Numbered from the stretch's first letter, positions 1 through 9,359 are shown. The stretch: 64,000 bases of DNA from Sulfuricurvum sp. IAE1 (GCF_004347735.1 NZ_SLTI01000007.1:1-64000); one strand, 5' to 3'. Made by a program: numbers and translations. Notes: generated by a model from the letters alone, not told the origin.

Positions 1-12
1 CCAATGAAGGGT

Positions 13-30
13 CTGCCCGCAGGAGGGCAG
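13..30. other. Small hairpin just downstream of nifK
   Basis: A 6-bp inverted repeat (CTGCCC / GGGCAG) with a 6-base loop lies 8 bases past the nifK stop. No T-run follows on the nifK-sense strand. It is more likely an mRNA-stabilising or attenuating hairpin before the next nif gene, which would lie outside the window, than a full terminator. Confidence 0.35.
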
Positions 31-37
31 GACGTCC

Positions 38-1582
38 TTAGCGGACGATATCGAAGAAGTAGTCGGTCGAAGCGATGTTTTTGGTCTCTTCGTCCAGCTG
101 ATCGAGAACTTTGTTCGTGATCCAGGTGAGAAGGTTGAGCGCCCCGTCGTAACCGCTGATGCTGTAGCGGTGGAGATGGTGGCGGTCGAAAATCGGGAAC
201 CCGACGTAAATCAGCGGTGTACCCGTATCGCGCATCAGCTCTTTCCCGTAGCTGTTTCCGATCATGAAATCGACCGGCTCGGTGAAGAGGAAGCTGCGCA
301 TGTGCCAGAGGTCTTTTCCGGCCCATACGTGGAGCGAATCTTTGGCCGGAGAAGTATCGAGCAGCGCTCTCATCTCTTCTTCCCAGCCGTTGGGGGCGTT
401 GTGACACAACACGTGCGTCGGTTCCGCACCCATCTCGAGGAGGAACGACACGACACCCAGAAGGAAGTCGGGATCGCCCCAGATCGCAAATTTTTTGCCG
501 TGCATGTACGGATAGGAATCCTGCATCGCATCGACGAGGCGTCCGCGCTCGATTTTGAGCTTTTCAGGAACGTCGGTGCCGGTCAGTTCGGCGAGTTTCA
601 TGACGAACTCGTCAGTACCTTTAAGACCGATCGGGTTGCTGAATCCCCCCTCGTGTTTCCACCGTTTCTGAACCATTTTCATGGTTTTGGCGGTAGCGTA
701 TTTCTGGAGACTGATCGTCGCTTTCGAGTTTATGCAGTCTTTGGCGTCCTCGAGCTTCGTTCCGCCCTGGAACATTTCATATTTGCCCGCAGGCATGTCC
801 CACTGATCCGAGTGGTCGCCAAGCATGATGTAATCGGTGCCGAACGCTTCGACGATGCTTTTCACCGAGCGGAGGCTTCCGATATAGGTTTCAAAACCGG
901 GGATGATGTTGATACGCTCTTTTGTCTCCCCTTTTTGACCTTCGGTCAGCTGGCTCATGATCCCGTGCATCATGTTGTCGTAACCCGTGATGTGGCTTCC
1001 GACGAATGAAGGCGTGTGGGCGAAAGGAACCGGATAATCGGCAGGGAGAAACTCGCCGCCGTCCTCTTCTTTTGCACCCGTGATGAACGCGCCCAGGTCA
1101 TCCCCGATGACTTCGGCCATACATGTGGTCGAAACGGCGATCATTTTGGGTTTATAGATGGCGGCACAGTTTTTGAGCCCCTCTTTCATGTTGACCAGAC
1201 CGCCGAATACCGCCGCGTCTTCCGTCATCGAATCCGATACGCACGGTGTCGGCTCTTTGAAGTGACGGGTAAAGTACGAACGGAAATAGGCGACACATCC
1301 GTGGCTTCCGTGAACGTAAGGCATCGTCCCCTCGAACCCGAGCGCAACCATAACCGCACCCAGAGGCTGACACGCCTTTGCGGGATTGATCGTAATCGCT
1401 TCGCGGGCGAGGTTTTTTTCGCGGTAATCCCACGTTTTGGTCCATTCGGCGATCTCGTCCACTTTGGCCGGATTGATCGCGAGCATAGACGACTCGAACT
1501 GTTTTTTGTTCGCCAGGACTTCCTGGTATTCAGGTTTTAGGAACAGGTCTTTCCCGTTGACGATTTTGTCTACGTTTTGCAT
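38..1582 (-). CDS. nifK: Nitrogenase molybdenum-iron protein beta chain NifK
   Basis: NifK is the beta subunit of the cytoplasmic MoFe dinitrogenase (alpha2beta2). It shares the P-cluster with NifD, which passes electrons to FeMo-co. The 514-residue protein has the expected length. P-cluster cysteines are visible in the motifs PAKACQPLGA, SHGCVAY and STTCMAEVIGDD. The start is set by an AAGGAG site six bases before the ATG. It lies 30 bases downstream of nifD and is surely cotranscribed with it. The next gene, expected to be nifE, would lie beyond the left edge. No frameshift or missing key residue was seen. Identification is firm. Confidence 0.97.
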   Translation of the reverse strand: MQNVDKIVNGKDLFLKPEYQEVLANKKQFESSMLAINPAKVDEIAEWTKTWDYREKNLAREAITINPAKACQPLGAVMVALGFEGTMPYVHGSHGCVAYFRSYFTRHFKEPTPCVSDSMTEDAAVFGGLVNMKEGLKNCAAIYKPKMIAVSTTCMAEVIGDDLGAFITGAKEEDGGEFLPADYPVPFAHTPSFVGSHITGYDNMMHGIMSQLTEGQKGETKERINIIPGFETYIGSLRSVKSIVEAFGTDYIMLGDHSDQWDMPAGKYEMFQGGTKLEDAKDCINSKATISLQKYATAKTMKMVQKRWKHEGGFSNPIGLKGTDEFVMKLAELTGTDVPEKLKIERGRLVDAMQDSYPYMHGKKFAIWGDPDFLLGVVSFLLEMGAEPTHVLCHNAPNGWEEEMRALLDTSPAKDSLHVWAGKDLWHMRSFLFTEPVDFMIGNSYGKELMRDTGTPLIYVGFPIFDRHHLHRYSISGYDGALNLLTWITNKVLDQLDEETKNIASTDYFFDIVR

Positions 1583-1612
1583 GATAAACTCCTTATATCA
1601 GGCGAAGAGGGA

Positions 1613-3079
1613 TCAACCCTCTTGCTCCCATGGTGCTTTGGAATGTGCCCATACCGGAGAGTTGATCGCAAGATCCATATCCTGGGCGAAAATGGCGAAC
1701 CCGTCGTAACCGTGGTAGGGTCCGCTGTAATCCCATGAGTGCATCTGACGATACGGCAGACCCATTTTCTGGAATACGTACTTCTCTTTGATCCCCGAAG
1801 CGACGAGGTCAGGCTGAAGTTTCTTGACGAATGCCTCGAGCTCGTACTCGTTGACGTCGTCGTAGATGACCGTCGAGCGGAAAATCTCTTCTTTGGTACG
1901 TTTGTAATCGTCGTCGTGGGCAAACTCGTACCCCGTACCGATGACTTCCATACCCAGATCCTCATACGCACCGATAACGTGGCGCGGACGGAGACCGCCG
2001 ACGAACAGCATGACCTGTTTCCCTTCCAGACGCGGTTTATACTTCGCGATGACCGCATCGATCATCGGCTGGTATTTTGCGATCACTTCTTCGCATTTTT
2101 TCTGGATCGACTCGTCGAAGAACGAAGCGATTTTGCGAAGCGATTTGATCGTCTGTGTCGGTCCGAAGAAGTTGTACTCGACCCAGGGGATCCCGTACTC
2201 TTTTTCCATGTGACGGCTGATGTAGTTCATTGAACGGTAGCAGTGCAGCAGGTTCAATTTCACTTTCGGCGTCAGGGCCATCTCTTTGAGCGTGGCGTCA
2301 CCCGACCATTGCGCAACGACGCGAAGACCCATCTCCTCGAGGAGGATACGGCTCGACCATGCGTCACCGCCGATGTTGTAGTCTCCGATGATCGCGACGT
2401 CGTAGGGAGTCGCTTCCACATCGGTGGTATCGAGGTTGACGTCGGCATCGAAAACGTAGTCACGAACCGTGTCGTTGGCGATGTGGTGACCGAGTGATTG
2501 AGACACCCCGCGGAAACCTTCACAGTTGACCGGAACGATCGTTTTTCCAAGCTCGGCCGCTTTGACTTTCGCCACCGCGTTGATATCGTCCCCGATCAGA
2601 CCGATCGGACACTCCGACTGGACGGTAATACCGTTGTTGAGAGGAAACAACTCTTCGATCTCGTCGATACATTTGGCCAGTTTTTTATCTCCGCCGAAAA
2701 CGATGCTGTTTTCCTGGAAATCGGAGCTGAAGTTCATCGTAACGAACGTGTCGACACCGGTTACACCGATGTAGTAGTTACGACGACCCGCACGGCTGTA
2801 CTGACCGCATCCGATGGGACCGTGGCTGATGTGGATCATGTCTTTGACCGGACCCCATACGACCCCTTTGGACCCCGCATAGGCACAACCGCGCTGGCTC
2901 ATGACGCCCGGAACGGTTTTTTTGTTCGAGCGGACGTCGCCGCACGTTTTTTGGCTCTCGTCGTTGGGAGAGCCGACACCGAGGTGTTTTTCACGGTTTT
3001 TGGCCGCTTTTTCGGGATACGCTTTGAGGATCTCCTCAACGGCGGCTTTTTGTCTGGCTTCTAATGTTTCTGGACCCAT
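1613..3079 (-). CDS. nifD: Nitrogenase molybdenum-iron protein alpha chain NifD
   Basis: NifD is the alpha subunit of MoFe dinitrogenase. It holds FeMo-co, the N2-reducing site, and half of the P-cluster. Visible motifs are [20 protein letters not shown] and [12 protein letters not shown] (P-cluster cysteines), NLLHCYRS (the FeMo-co cysteine region) and [12 protein letters not shown] (the FeMo-co histidine region). The reading frame is open 20 codons further upstream, but the start chosen here ([10 protein letters not shown], 488 residues) has a GAGGAGG site seven bases before it. The longer form would overlap the preceding small gene. There are 11 bases between that gene and nifD, and nifK follows. 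Confidence 0.96.
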   Translation of the reverse strand: MGPETLEARQKAAVEEILKAYPEKAAKNREKHLGVGSPNDESQKTCGDVRSNKKTVPGVMSQRGCAYAGSKGVVWGPVKDMIHISHGPIGCGQYSRAGRRNYYIGVTGVDTFVTMNFSSDFQENSIVFGGDKKLAKCIDEIEELFPLNNGITVQSECPIGLIGDDINAVAKVKAAELGKTIVPVNCEGFRGVSQSLGHHIANDTVRDYVFDADVNLDTTDVEATPYDVAIIGDYNIGGDAWSSRILLEEMGLRVVAQWSGDATLKEMALTPKVKLNLLHCYRSMNYISRHMEKEYGIPWVEYNFFGPTQTIKSLRKIASFFDESIQKKCEEVIAKYQPMIDAVIAKYKPRLEGKQVMLFVGGLRPRHVIGAYEDLGMEVIGTGYEFAHDDDYKRTKEEIFRSTVIYDDVNEYELEAFVKKLQPDLVASGIKEKYVFQKMGLPYRQMHSWDYSGPYHGYDGFAIFAQDMDLAINSPVWAHSKAPWEQEG

Positions 3080-3090
3080 GGTACACCTCC

Positions 3091-3450
3091 TCAGGCCACT
3101 TCGATACGGAATTGTTCCATCGAATCGAGGTTTTTGCACAGTGCCATCGTCTCATCGTCGCCCGCATCGAGGCGTTTGGAGATTTCCGACATCTGGTAGC
3201 GGTTCATGTAGATCATGTACTTCTGCTCGTTGTTGGGGTTCTCTTCTTTGAAGTAGTGAACCAGGGCTTTGAACAGGAACGTGTTTTTGTTCGTGTAGCT
3301 GAGCCACTGTTTGTCTTTCTCTTTGGTCCCCATCAGCAATTTGATCTCGTTGACACTGCTGGTGTCGACGTCTTTCAGTTTTTCAACCACTTTTTCGTCC
3401 GGAATTTTGTTTCCCATATCCGCTGGGAAGTGAAAACCTAAAATAAACAT
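3091..3450 (-). CDS. Unknown 119-residue protein encoded between nifH and nifD
   Basis: This small acidic soluble protein has no signal peptide or membrane segment and only one cysteine. I do not recognise its family. It does not resemble the delta subunit of alternative nitrogenases (AnfG/VnfG), NifT or NifW. An AGGAG site precedes the ATG, and the stop is 11 bases before the nifD start, so it is translated as part of the nifH-D-K transcript. Its position between the reductase and dinitrogenase genes is unusual, since most Mo-nitrogenase operons have nothing there. The context suggests a structural or assembly partner of nitrogenase, but nothing in the sequence proves this. Confidence 0.85.
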   Translation of the reverse strand: MFILGFHFPADMGNKIPDEKVVEKLKDVDTSSVNEIKLLMGTKEKDKQWLSYTNKNTFLFKALVHYFKEENPNNEQKYMIYMNRYQMSEISKRLDAGDDETMALCKNLDSMEQFRIEVA

Positions 3451-3496
3451 CTTGTCTCCTTTGTCTGTTGTTTTCTTTTCATTTAAGATGTTATAC

Positions 3497-3547
3497 GTAG
3501 CGGGAGCGAAGCCCCCGCCACTACGCTAACGCTGAGTTTGCTTCAGC
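3497..3547 (-). repeat. Leader hairpin repeat, copy A (nifH to small ORF gap)
   Basis: On the nif-sense strand a conserved 27-base block containing CAGCGTTAGCGTAG leads into an imperfect hairpin. The arms are GTAG.GGG.GC and GC.CCC..CTAC, with a 3-base loop. The 27-base block (3521-3547) matches copy B upstream of nifV (7677-7703) at 24 of 27 positions by eye. The hairpin ends 47 bases before the next start codon. It may set the ratio of nifH to nifDK mRNA, which is inference. Confidence 0.6.
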
Positions 3548-3629
3548 AGCAGGCTCAGCACGGCACGCCGTGCGTTACACCTTCGGCAAGCCATCAGGTG
3601 TTGCGCTTGGATTGTGGGAGAAGCGTTAA

Positions 3630-4595
<966 letters not shown>

Positions 4596-4604
4596 CGGTT
4601 TTTT

Positions 4605-4630
4605 GCGACATTTTTTAAAATGACGCGACA
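4605..4630 (-). promoter_or_regulatory. Phased TGTCGC direct repeats upstream of the nifH promoter
   Basis: Two copies of TGTCGC on the minus strand start exactly 20 bp apart (5' bases at 4630 and 4610), that is 35 and 15 bp before the -24 box. An AT-rich spacer separates them. Two helical turns of spacing and the matching arrangement at nifB suggest an activator site. The classical NifA site TGT-N10-ACA was not found here. A perfect 10-bp palindrome ACAAATTTGT lies further up at 4647-4656. Confidence 0.45.
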
Positions 4631-4741
4631 AAATGCCGCTTTAAAGACAAATTTGTAGGAACGGGTTTTGCAGGAGTCCGTTTTTCGCCGGAAAGACGAC
4701 GGATAAAGGGCCTTGAACGATCAAAGAAGAAGGGAAACGGT

Positions 4742-5182
4742 TCAGGGGAGACGGTACAGCATCCCCATGTTGCCGGGGACGAAACCGTAGTGACGGTAAA
4801 AAGAGATTGCGCGGCTATTGCGGCGGTCGGCCGCAAGCGCGATGCGGCGGTAGCCTCTGCATTCTGACTCGGCGATAAGTTCTTCGATCAGCGCTCTGCC
4901 GATCCCGCGACCACGGCAGGAACCGGTGACAATGACGTCTTCGATCAGCCCCACCTTCCCGCCGACGGCGGTCGAAATGAGCGGCTGCATCGTTGCCATT
5001 GCGACGATCGCGTCATCGACCTCGGCGACCAGCACCGTTGTTTCGGCTGTGTCGAGGAGCAGTTCAAGCCCACCGCGGTGCGCCGCGACGTCGATCGTAA
5101 AATCGTCTTCGAGAGCGAAGAGCTCGCACAGAAGCGACGTCATCGTTTCGACATCGTCCATGCTCGCGCGGCGTATTATCAT
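4742..5182 (-). CDS. GNAT-family N-acetyltransferase
   Basis: This 146-residue single-domain GNAT acetyltransferase transfers an acetyl group from acetyl-CoA to an unknown amine. The acetyl-CoA binding motif is visible as CRGRGIGRALIEEL near residues 89-102, followed by the usual C-terminal strand pattern ISFYRHYGF. Its ATG overlaps the stop of the preceding Cys-rich gene (ATGA), so the two are translationally coupled. It is the last gene of the nifB-nifV operon before the nifH promoter. The substrate cannot be told from sequence. Its location hints at a role linked to nitrogen fixation, such as protein acetylation, but this is inference. Confidence 0.85.
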   Translation of the reverse strand: MIIRRASMDDVETMTSLLCELFALEDDFTIDVAAHRGGLELLLDTAETTVLVAEVDDAIVAMATMQPLISTAVGGKVGLIEDVIVTGSCRGRGIGRALIEELIAESECRGYRRIALAADRRNSRAISFYRHYGFVPGNMGMLYRLP

Positions 5183-5457
5183 CGGCCCGTTTTCATCCTC
5201 TCGAGAATTTCCGCGAGTTTATCATGGCGCAGCTGAATCAACCGCTCGATCTCGTCGTAATCGAACGTCCCGAAATAGCTCATATCAAACAGTCTGAGAA
5301 GGGCTGCTCGGCAGCAGCTCTTGTCACACTCCGTGACGAGTTTTTTCGCTTTTTTGTACGGCAGATCGGTCTCCTGGAATATCACGATCGCTTCGGCGAC
5401 GGTTTTACCGCCGCATTCGCAGATCTCCAGGGCGAGGACTTCTTCTTTCGTCGCCAT
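5179..5457 (-). CDS. Small Cys-rich protein of the nifB-nifV operon, function unknown
   Basis: The 92-residue soluble protein has an N-terminal CECGG motif (residues 14-18) and a CDKSCC cluster at about 44-49, then a charged helical C-terminus. The four to five cysteines could bind an Fe-S cluster or a metal. The spacing is loosely like small [2Fe-2S] BFD-type domains, but I cannot assign the family. It sits between the CCE_0567-type gene (10 bases upstream) and the GNAT gene (4-base overlap), firmly inside the nif operon. Start and operon position are clear, the role is not. Confidence 0.8.
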   Translation of the reverse strand: MATKEEVLALEICECGGKTVAEAIVIFQETDLPYKKAKKLVTECDKSCCRAALLRLFDMSYFGTFDYDEIERLIQLRHDKLAEILERMKTGR

Positions 5458-5467
5458 AAAAACCCCC

Positions 5468-5659
5468 TTAGAGGGAGTGGGCCTTTTTATAGTCGTTGGC
5501 CGCTTTCACCGCGTCATAGAGCTGTGCCGCAAGATCGGGCATTTTGACGTAATCGCTCCAGAGGGTGTCTTCGACTATGTCGTGTATCTGGGATGCGACG
5601 TCGGTTGCGAGGCGTTTGAGCTTGGCGAGCTCTTTTTTGGGATCGATTTCTTCAGACAT
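5468..5659 (-). CDS. CCE_0567-type (DUF683) nif-associated small protein
   Basis: This 63-residue helical protein resembles the DUF683/CCE_0567 family, whose genes are found in nif clusters next to nifX or nifB. The family is reported to form a helical-hairpin oligomer that may bind metal. The diagnostic stretch is the second helix region around DIVEDTLWSDY..MPDLAAQLYDAV. The frame is open 31 codons further upstream, but the start used here (MSEEIDPKKE) has AGGAG at proper spacing and does not overlap the GNAT gene before it. It is cotranscribed with nifB and nifV. The biochemical role is not established. Confidence 0.8.
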   Translation of the reverse strand: MSEEIDPKKELAKLKRLATDVASQIHDIVEDTLWSDYVKMPDLAAQLYDAVKAANDYKKAHSL

Positions 5660-5702
5660 GATGACTCCTTGTTTGAGAGATTGAATGCATTTTCCGTTCA
5701 AA

Positions 5703-6530
5703 TCAGAGCGAAAACGCGTAGATATTGCCGAATTTGACCGTTTCACCCGCACCGCGGGTCATGTGATAGAACGTCTCTTTACGCTGGAAGTGGTAGCGTT
5801 CGTACAGGTCGGTCGCGGCACGGTTTTGCAGTGGGACGTCGGCGATCACTTTTTTCAGCCCGCGGAAATACAAAACCCCGCGCATCATTTTCTCCGCTTC
5901 CTCTTCAAACCCTTCGCGGCATTCCCACGGCCCAAGATAGACGCCGCGCGCATTGATGACGCTGGAGTGCTGAAACGAATTGGGAAGCGCGAATTTAAGC
6001 GAACTGTTCCGCTCCATCTCGTCAAAGAGCAGCGCACTGCGGTCCTCGCCGTACGTCTCGTAATCGAGCCGCCGCAATACGGCATCGAAATTGCCGCCGT
6101 CAAGTTCTTTGGCCTGCGCGTTCGTAAAACTAAACGGCGGAACTTTACCGACGTTGAGATAACGCCCCACTTCGGCAGTCGTAGCGAATCCGTATCCTTC
6201 GAAAAAGGGGCGCATTTGCGCTGTCGAACGCAGCGAGAGGCAGGGCGCTTCGTTTTGGAGCGCACCCAGCAGCGTCTCGAAAAGCCGCCGCCCGATCCCC
6301 AGATTCTGATGCGAAGGGCGGACCATGAAATATTTCACCGAGGCGCTCTTCTCGTACACGACGCCGACCGCCGCACCGACGAGTGATCCTTCTTCGTAGG
6401 CACCGTAGCACAGGTGGGGCGCATGCATCATCATGAGCTTGATGTGGTATCCGTCCAGCAGCACCCCCGATTCTCCGGCGATTTTTGCCAGCTCCGCGAC
6501 GTCGGCGTATTTGAGCCATCCTATAAACAT
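5703..6530 (-). CDS. Two-part GNAT-family acetyltransferase linked to nifV
   Basis: The 275-residue protein has an N-terminal GNAT domain (motif HQNLGIGRRLFETLL near residues 75-90) and a C-terminal second GNAT-like half ending in KVIADVPLQNRAATDLYERYHF. The start ATG lies inside the last codons of nifV (10-base overlap), so translation is coupled to homocitrate synthase. The frame is open far upstream, but that part is only the antisense-free shadow of nifV. The substrate is unknown. An acetyl-CoA-dependent enzyme coupled to the acetyl-CoA-consuming NifV is suggestive but unproven. Confidence 0.85.
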   Translation of the reverse strand: MFIGWLKYADVAELAKIAGESGVLLDGYHIKLMMMHAPHLCYGAYEEGSLVGAAVGVVYEKSASVKYFMVRPSHQNLGIGRRLFETLLGALQNEAPCLSLRSTAQMRPFFEGYGFATTAEVGRYLNVGKVPPFSFTNAQAKELDGGNFDAVLRRLDYETYGEDRSALLFDEMERNSSLKFALPNSFQHSSVINARGVYLGPWECREGFEEEAEKMMRGVLYFRGLKKVIADVPLQNRAATDLYERYHFQRKETFYHMTRGAGETVKFGNIYAFSL

Positions 6531-7636
6531 ACCGCTTCCTGATAAAGGGATCTGAGTTCGTACGATTCGAGCACCCGCTTGCGCGCGGTGACGATCTCTC
6601 TGATTTTCGGCAGGAGCGCCGAGAGGATCGTCGTGTCGGGAATGATTCCCATCCGCTCCAGATGATAGCGGATCGTCGCGCTTCCCGAGTGCTTGCCGAT
6701 CGGGAACTCGCGGACGCACCCCACCTCTTCGGCTTCGTAGGGTTCGTACGCGTGCGAATCTTTCATCATCCCGTCCGCATGGATGCCGCTCTCGTGTGAA
6801 AAAAGCCGTTCCCCCACCACCGGGGCGTTCGGAAGAAGCGGCATATTCGCCGCCGAGGCAACCGTCGAGACCAGCTCTTTGATCTTCACGGGGTCGATGG
6901 AGCGTGCTTCGCCGTACAGATGCCGCAACGCCATCAGCACCTGTTCGAACGACGCGTTCCCCGCCCTCTCGCCCAGCCCGATCACCGTCGTATTCATCGA
7001 TACCGCCCCCGCATCGATCCCGCTGAGGGCGTTGGCGTTGGCCAGGCCGAAGTCGTTGTGGGTATGCATTTCGATCGCCAGCAGATCGTAGCCGCAGAGG
7101 GTTTTGATCGTGCCGTAGGTCTGCGTGGGGGTCATGATCCCGACCGTATCGCAGTAACGGAAACGGTCCGCCCCGCACGCGCGTCCCAACTCCATCACCT
7201 CGCGGATAAATCCGATATCACCGCGCGAACTGTCTTCGCCGCCGATACAGACGAAAAGCCCCTCCCGCTTTGCGGCGGTAAGCACGTTTTCCATCTCTCG
7301 AAACATCGCGTTTTTGTCACCGCCGAATTTCACCCCGATCAGCAGATCGGAGATGGGAACGGAGAGATCGACGGCACGGACGCCGCAGGAGAGCGAAGCG
7401 TCCAGATCTTCCATCTTCATCCGGTTCCACGTCATCATCCGCGCCCCGAGACCGAGGGCCAAAAGCTCTTTGATGTCGTCGCGCTCGCGCTCACCCATCG
7501 CCGCAATACCGATTTCGAGTTCATCCGCACCGCACGCATCGAGCAGCGTCGCGATACGGAGTTTTTCTTCCGTATTGAACGCGACATAGGGAGCCTGCTC
7601 CCCGTCGCGCAATGTGGTGTCATTTATTATCGCCAT
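6521..7636 (-). CDS. nifV: Homocitrate synthase NifV
   Basis: NifV condenses acetyl-CoA with 2-oxoglutarate to give R-homocitrate, the organic ligand of FeMo-co. The 371-residue DRE-TIM barrel protein begins with the signature INDTTLRDGEQAP. It also carries the metal-binding HTHNDFGLA motif, the GLGERAGN motif, and HESGIHADG near the C-terminal part of the catalytic region. There is no LeuA-type regulatory domain, as expected for NifV. The start with GGGAG upstream is preferred over an in-frame one 12 codons earlier. It follows nifB by 127 bases, which contain leader hairpin repeat copy B. Confidence 0.95.
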   Translation of the reverse strand: MAIINDTTLRDGEQAPYVAFNTEEKLRIATLLDACGADELEIGIAAMGERERDDIKELLALGLGARMMTWNRMKMEDLDASLSCGVRAVDLSVPISDLLIGVKFGGDKNAMFREMENVLTAAKREGLFVCIGGEDSSRGDIGFIREVMELGRACGADRFRYCDTVGIMTPTQTYGTIKTLCGYDLLAIEMHTHNDFGLANANALSGIDAGAVSMNTTVIGLGERAGNASFEQVLMALRHLYGEARSIDPVKIKELVSTVASAANMPLLPNAPVVGERLFSHESGIHADGMMKDSHAYEPYEAEEVGCVREFPIGKHSGSATIRYHLERMGIIPDTTILSALLPKIREIVTARKRVLESYELRSLYQEAVCL

Positions 7637-7652
7637 TCTGGCTCCCTTACAC

Positions 7653-7703
7653 GTCCAATGGGCAAAGCCCATCGGACTACGCTAACGCTGTGTTTTCTTC
7701 GGC
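7653..7703 (-). repeat. Leader hairpin repeat, copy B (upstream of nifV)
   Basis: On the nif-sense strand the conserved block with CAGCGTTAGCGTAG (7677-7703) precedes a strong hairpin: GTCC, one bulge base, ATGGGC, AAA loop, GCCCAT, one bulge base, GGAC on the plus strand (7653-7677). It ends 17 bases before the nifV ATG, close to the ribosome-binding site. The structure is like copies A and C in the same orientation relative to transcription. Confidence 0.6.
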
Positions 7704-7744
7704 AGAAAGCCCACGCGCAGATAAACCGCGCTTGAAAACTCACC

Positions 7745-7768
7745 ATTAACCTCTGTTTCATGGTTAAT
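7745..7768 (-). other. Inverted repeat at the nifB stop codon
   Basis: A 7-bp inverted repeat (ATTAACC / GGTTAAT) with a 10-base loop overlaps the TAA stop of nifB. No clear T-run follows. It could be a weak terminator or an RNA-processing hairpin between nifB and nifV. Confidence 0.3.
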
Positions 7769-9179
7769 TTACTTCCATTTCCTCGGGGAGGTTGAAATAT
7801 TTACGCGCCGCTTTGAGCACGGAGGCTTCGATCGGCTGGTACGCGTAGCTCTGATCCGCGACGATCCCCGCAGCTGCGAGGTCATTTTGCGGACAGCCGC
7901 CGATTTTGGCGGTGAGGATGAGCTTGACGTCCTTGAGACGGTCAAGGATCGGCTGCAGCGGATTGGTGCCGTCGGGCCCGGCGCAGTATTCGGCCTCGAC
8001 CTTGCGGTGATGGATAAACCGGATCCCCCGGTCCCCCGCTTCGTAGATCAAAAATTCCCGTACGCTTCCGAAGTGCTGGTTGATCATCCCCTCGCCGGCC
8101 GTCGTTACCGCGACAAGAATCGTATGACCGTCCGAACTGAGCTCCGCCTTTTCTTTGCGGACCCGTTCGTTCGCCTGATCGAGGAAGAATCGGAACTCTT
8201 CGATCTTCGCCTGAGCCGCCTGGCGCGCTTCAAGATCGTATTTGATCTGGAGTTCGTCGAAACTGAGCCCCGCAAACGTGTCTTTGGTAAACTCGGCTCC
8301 CCGGTCTTCACCGATGAGTCCGACCGCGTCGGCACGGCACTGGCGGCAGTGCTGCATCAGCTTCATGTCCATGCCGCACGCCTCCTGCACCTCCATCTGC
8401 TGCTGGTCGGTCGCACTGGGTATACCGTCAAGGGCAAATTTGGTTCCAAATTCCGGCTCCGAGAGGATCGGCATGATGTTGTGAAGGAACACGCCGATCT
8501 CTTTGAGTTTCTTGGAAACTTCAGGGAGATGTTTGTCGTTGATTCCCGGGATCAGCACCGAATTGGCCTTGATCAGAATCCCTTTTTCGGCACACAGCCG
8601 CATCCCTTCCAGCTGCCGTTCGAGGAGGATCTTCGCCGCCTCTTTTCCGTAATAGCGTTTGTTGTTATGGAAAATCCACGGATAGATCAGGCTTCCGATC
8701 TCCCCGCTCTCATCGACGCTGTTGATCGTGACGGTGACGTGGTCTATGTTGTACTCCACCAGTTCGTCGATGTAGCCGGCCAGTTCCAGCCCGTTGGTCG
8801 AAAGGCAGAGTTTCAGGTCGGGGGCAAATTTGCGTACAAGAGCGAACGTCTCGAACGTTTTTCCCGGATTGGCCAGCGCGTCTCCCGGACCCGCGATCCC
8901 CAGAACGCTCATGCGCTGCACTTCCCCCCCGACAAACATCACTTTTTTAGCCGCTTCCTCGGGGCTCAGGCGTTCCGAGGTCACCCCCGGGCGCGATTCG
9001 TTGGAACAGTCGTATTTACGGTTGCAGTAGTTGCACTGGATGTTGCACGCCGGCGCGACCGCGACGTGGATACGAGCATAATGGTGGTGCGCCCCTTCCG
9101 AATAGCACGGATGGCTGTGGATCTTTTCCTTGATATCATCGGGCATAAAAGCTTCGTTGTGGCTTGACGAACAGCTCAT
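7764..9179 (-). CDS. nifB: Nitrogenase cofactor biosynthesis radical SAM protein NifB
   Basis: NifB makes the carbide-containing NifB-co (8Fe core) precursor of FeMo-co with S-adenosylmethionine. The 471-residue protein has the radical-SAM motif CNIQCNYC at Cys45, Cys49 and Cys52 and the conserved N-terminal HPCYSEGAHH region. The catalytic domain runs to about residue 300. From about 350 on there is a fused NifX-like cluster-binding domain (MINQHFGSVREF). The open frame extends far upstream, but the start chosen has AAGGAG nearby and matches the family N-terminus. The first gene of its operon, it has its own candidate -24/-12 promoter. Confidence 0.96.
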   Translation of the reverse strand: MSCSSSHNEAFMPDDIKEKIHSHPCYSEGAHHHYARIHVAVAPACNIQCNYCNRKYDCSNESRPGVTSERLSPEEAAKKVMFVGGEVQRMSVLGIAGPGDALANPGKTFETFALVRKFAPDLKLCLSTNGLELAGYIDELVEYNIDHVTVTINSVDESGEIGSLIYPWIFHNNKRYYGKEAAKILLERQLEGMRLCAEKGILIKANSVLIPGINDKHLPEVSKKLKEIGVFLHNIMPILSEPEFGTKFALDGIPSATDQQQMEVQEACGMDMKLMQHCRQCRADAVGLIGEDRGAEFTKDTFAGLSFDELQIKYDLEARQAAQAKIEEFRFFLDQANERVRKEKAELSSDGHTILVAVTTAGEGMINQHFGSVREFLIYEAGDRGIRFIHHRKVEAEYCAGPDGTNPLQPILDRLKDVKLILTAKIGGCPQNDLAAAGIVADQSYAYQPIEASVLKAARKYFNLPEEMEVN

Positions 9180-9250
9180 AGGTTTCTCCTTGATGTAAAT
9201 CCAATGATCCTTTGCCTCATCCGGCGCGCAATCATTCTTGAGAGGTGTGA

Positions 9251-9266
9251 TGCAAACGGCGTTCTT
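9251..9266 (-). promoter_or_regulatory. Candidate sigma-54-type promoter of nifB (AAGAAC-N5-TTGCA)
   Basis: On the minus strand the sequence reads AAGAAC-N5-TTGCA, 72 bases before the nifB ATG. It has the same layout as the nifH element. The -12 GC and one G of the -24 box are kept. Confidence 0.55.
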
Positions 9267-9296
9267 GATCCTTCCCCCTCCCAATGACGACAATCC

Positions 9297-9321
9297 CGAC
9301 ATTTTTGTCCCCACCTCGACA
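9297..9321. promoter_or_regulatory. Phased TGTCG repeats and a TGT-N10-ACA NifA-like site
   Basis: Minus-strand TGTCG copies start at 9321 and 9301, exactly 20 bp apart and 55 and 35 bp before the nifB -24 box. This is the same phase as at nifH (35 and 15). Further copies lie at 9292 and 9333. Within it, 9306-9321 matches the classical NifA activator site TGT-N10-ACA. The site lies between the divergent promoters of nifB and the 9390 operon and could serve both. Confidence 0.5.
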
Positions 9322-9343
9322 TTCCTCGCGACATCTCCGAACG

Positions 9344-9359
9344 CAGAATAAGAATTGCA
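9344..9359 (+). promoter_or_regulatory. Candidate sigma-54-type promoter of the NifX-like/ClpXP operon
   Basis: The plus-strand sequence reads CAGAAT-N5-TTGCA, 30 bases before the ATG at 9390. It is a weaker match, with T for C at the end of the -24 element. The spacing to the start codon fits a short leader with an AAGGAGGAG ribosome-binding site. Confidence 0.5.

Noticed and set aside
3091..3450. Delta subunit of an alternative nitrogenase (AnfG/VnfG)
   Set aside because: The gene lies between H and D, not D and K. The sequence has no similarity to AnfG that I can see, and NifD/NifK are of the Mo type.
6531..7178. Extension of the GNAT gene across nifV
   Set aside because: The extra part is an alternative frame of nifV with Arg/Asp-rich nonsense sequence. 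The ATG at 6530 within the nifV end fits the family.
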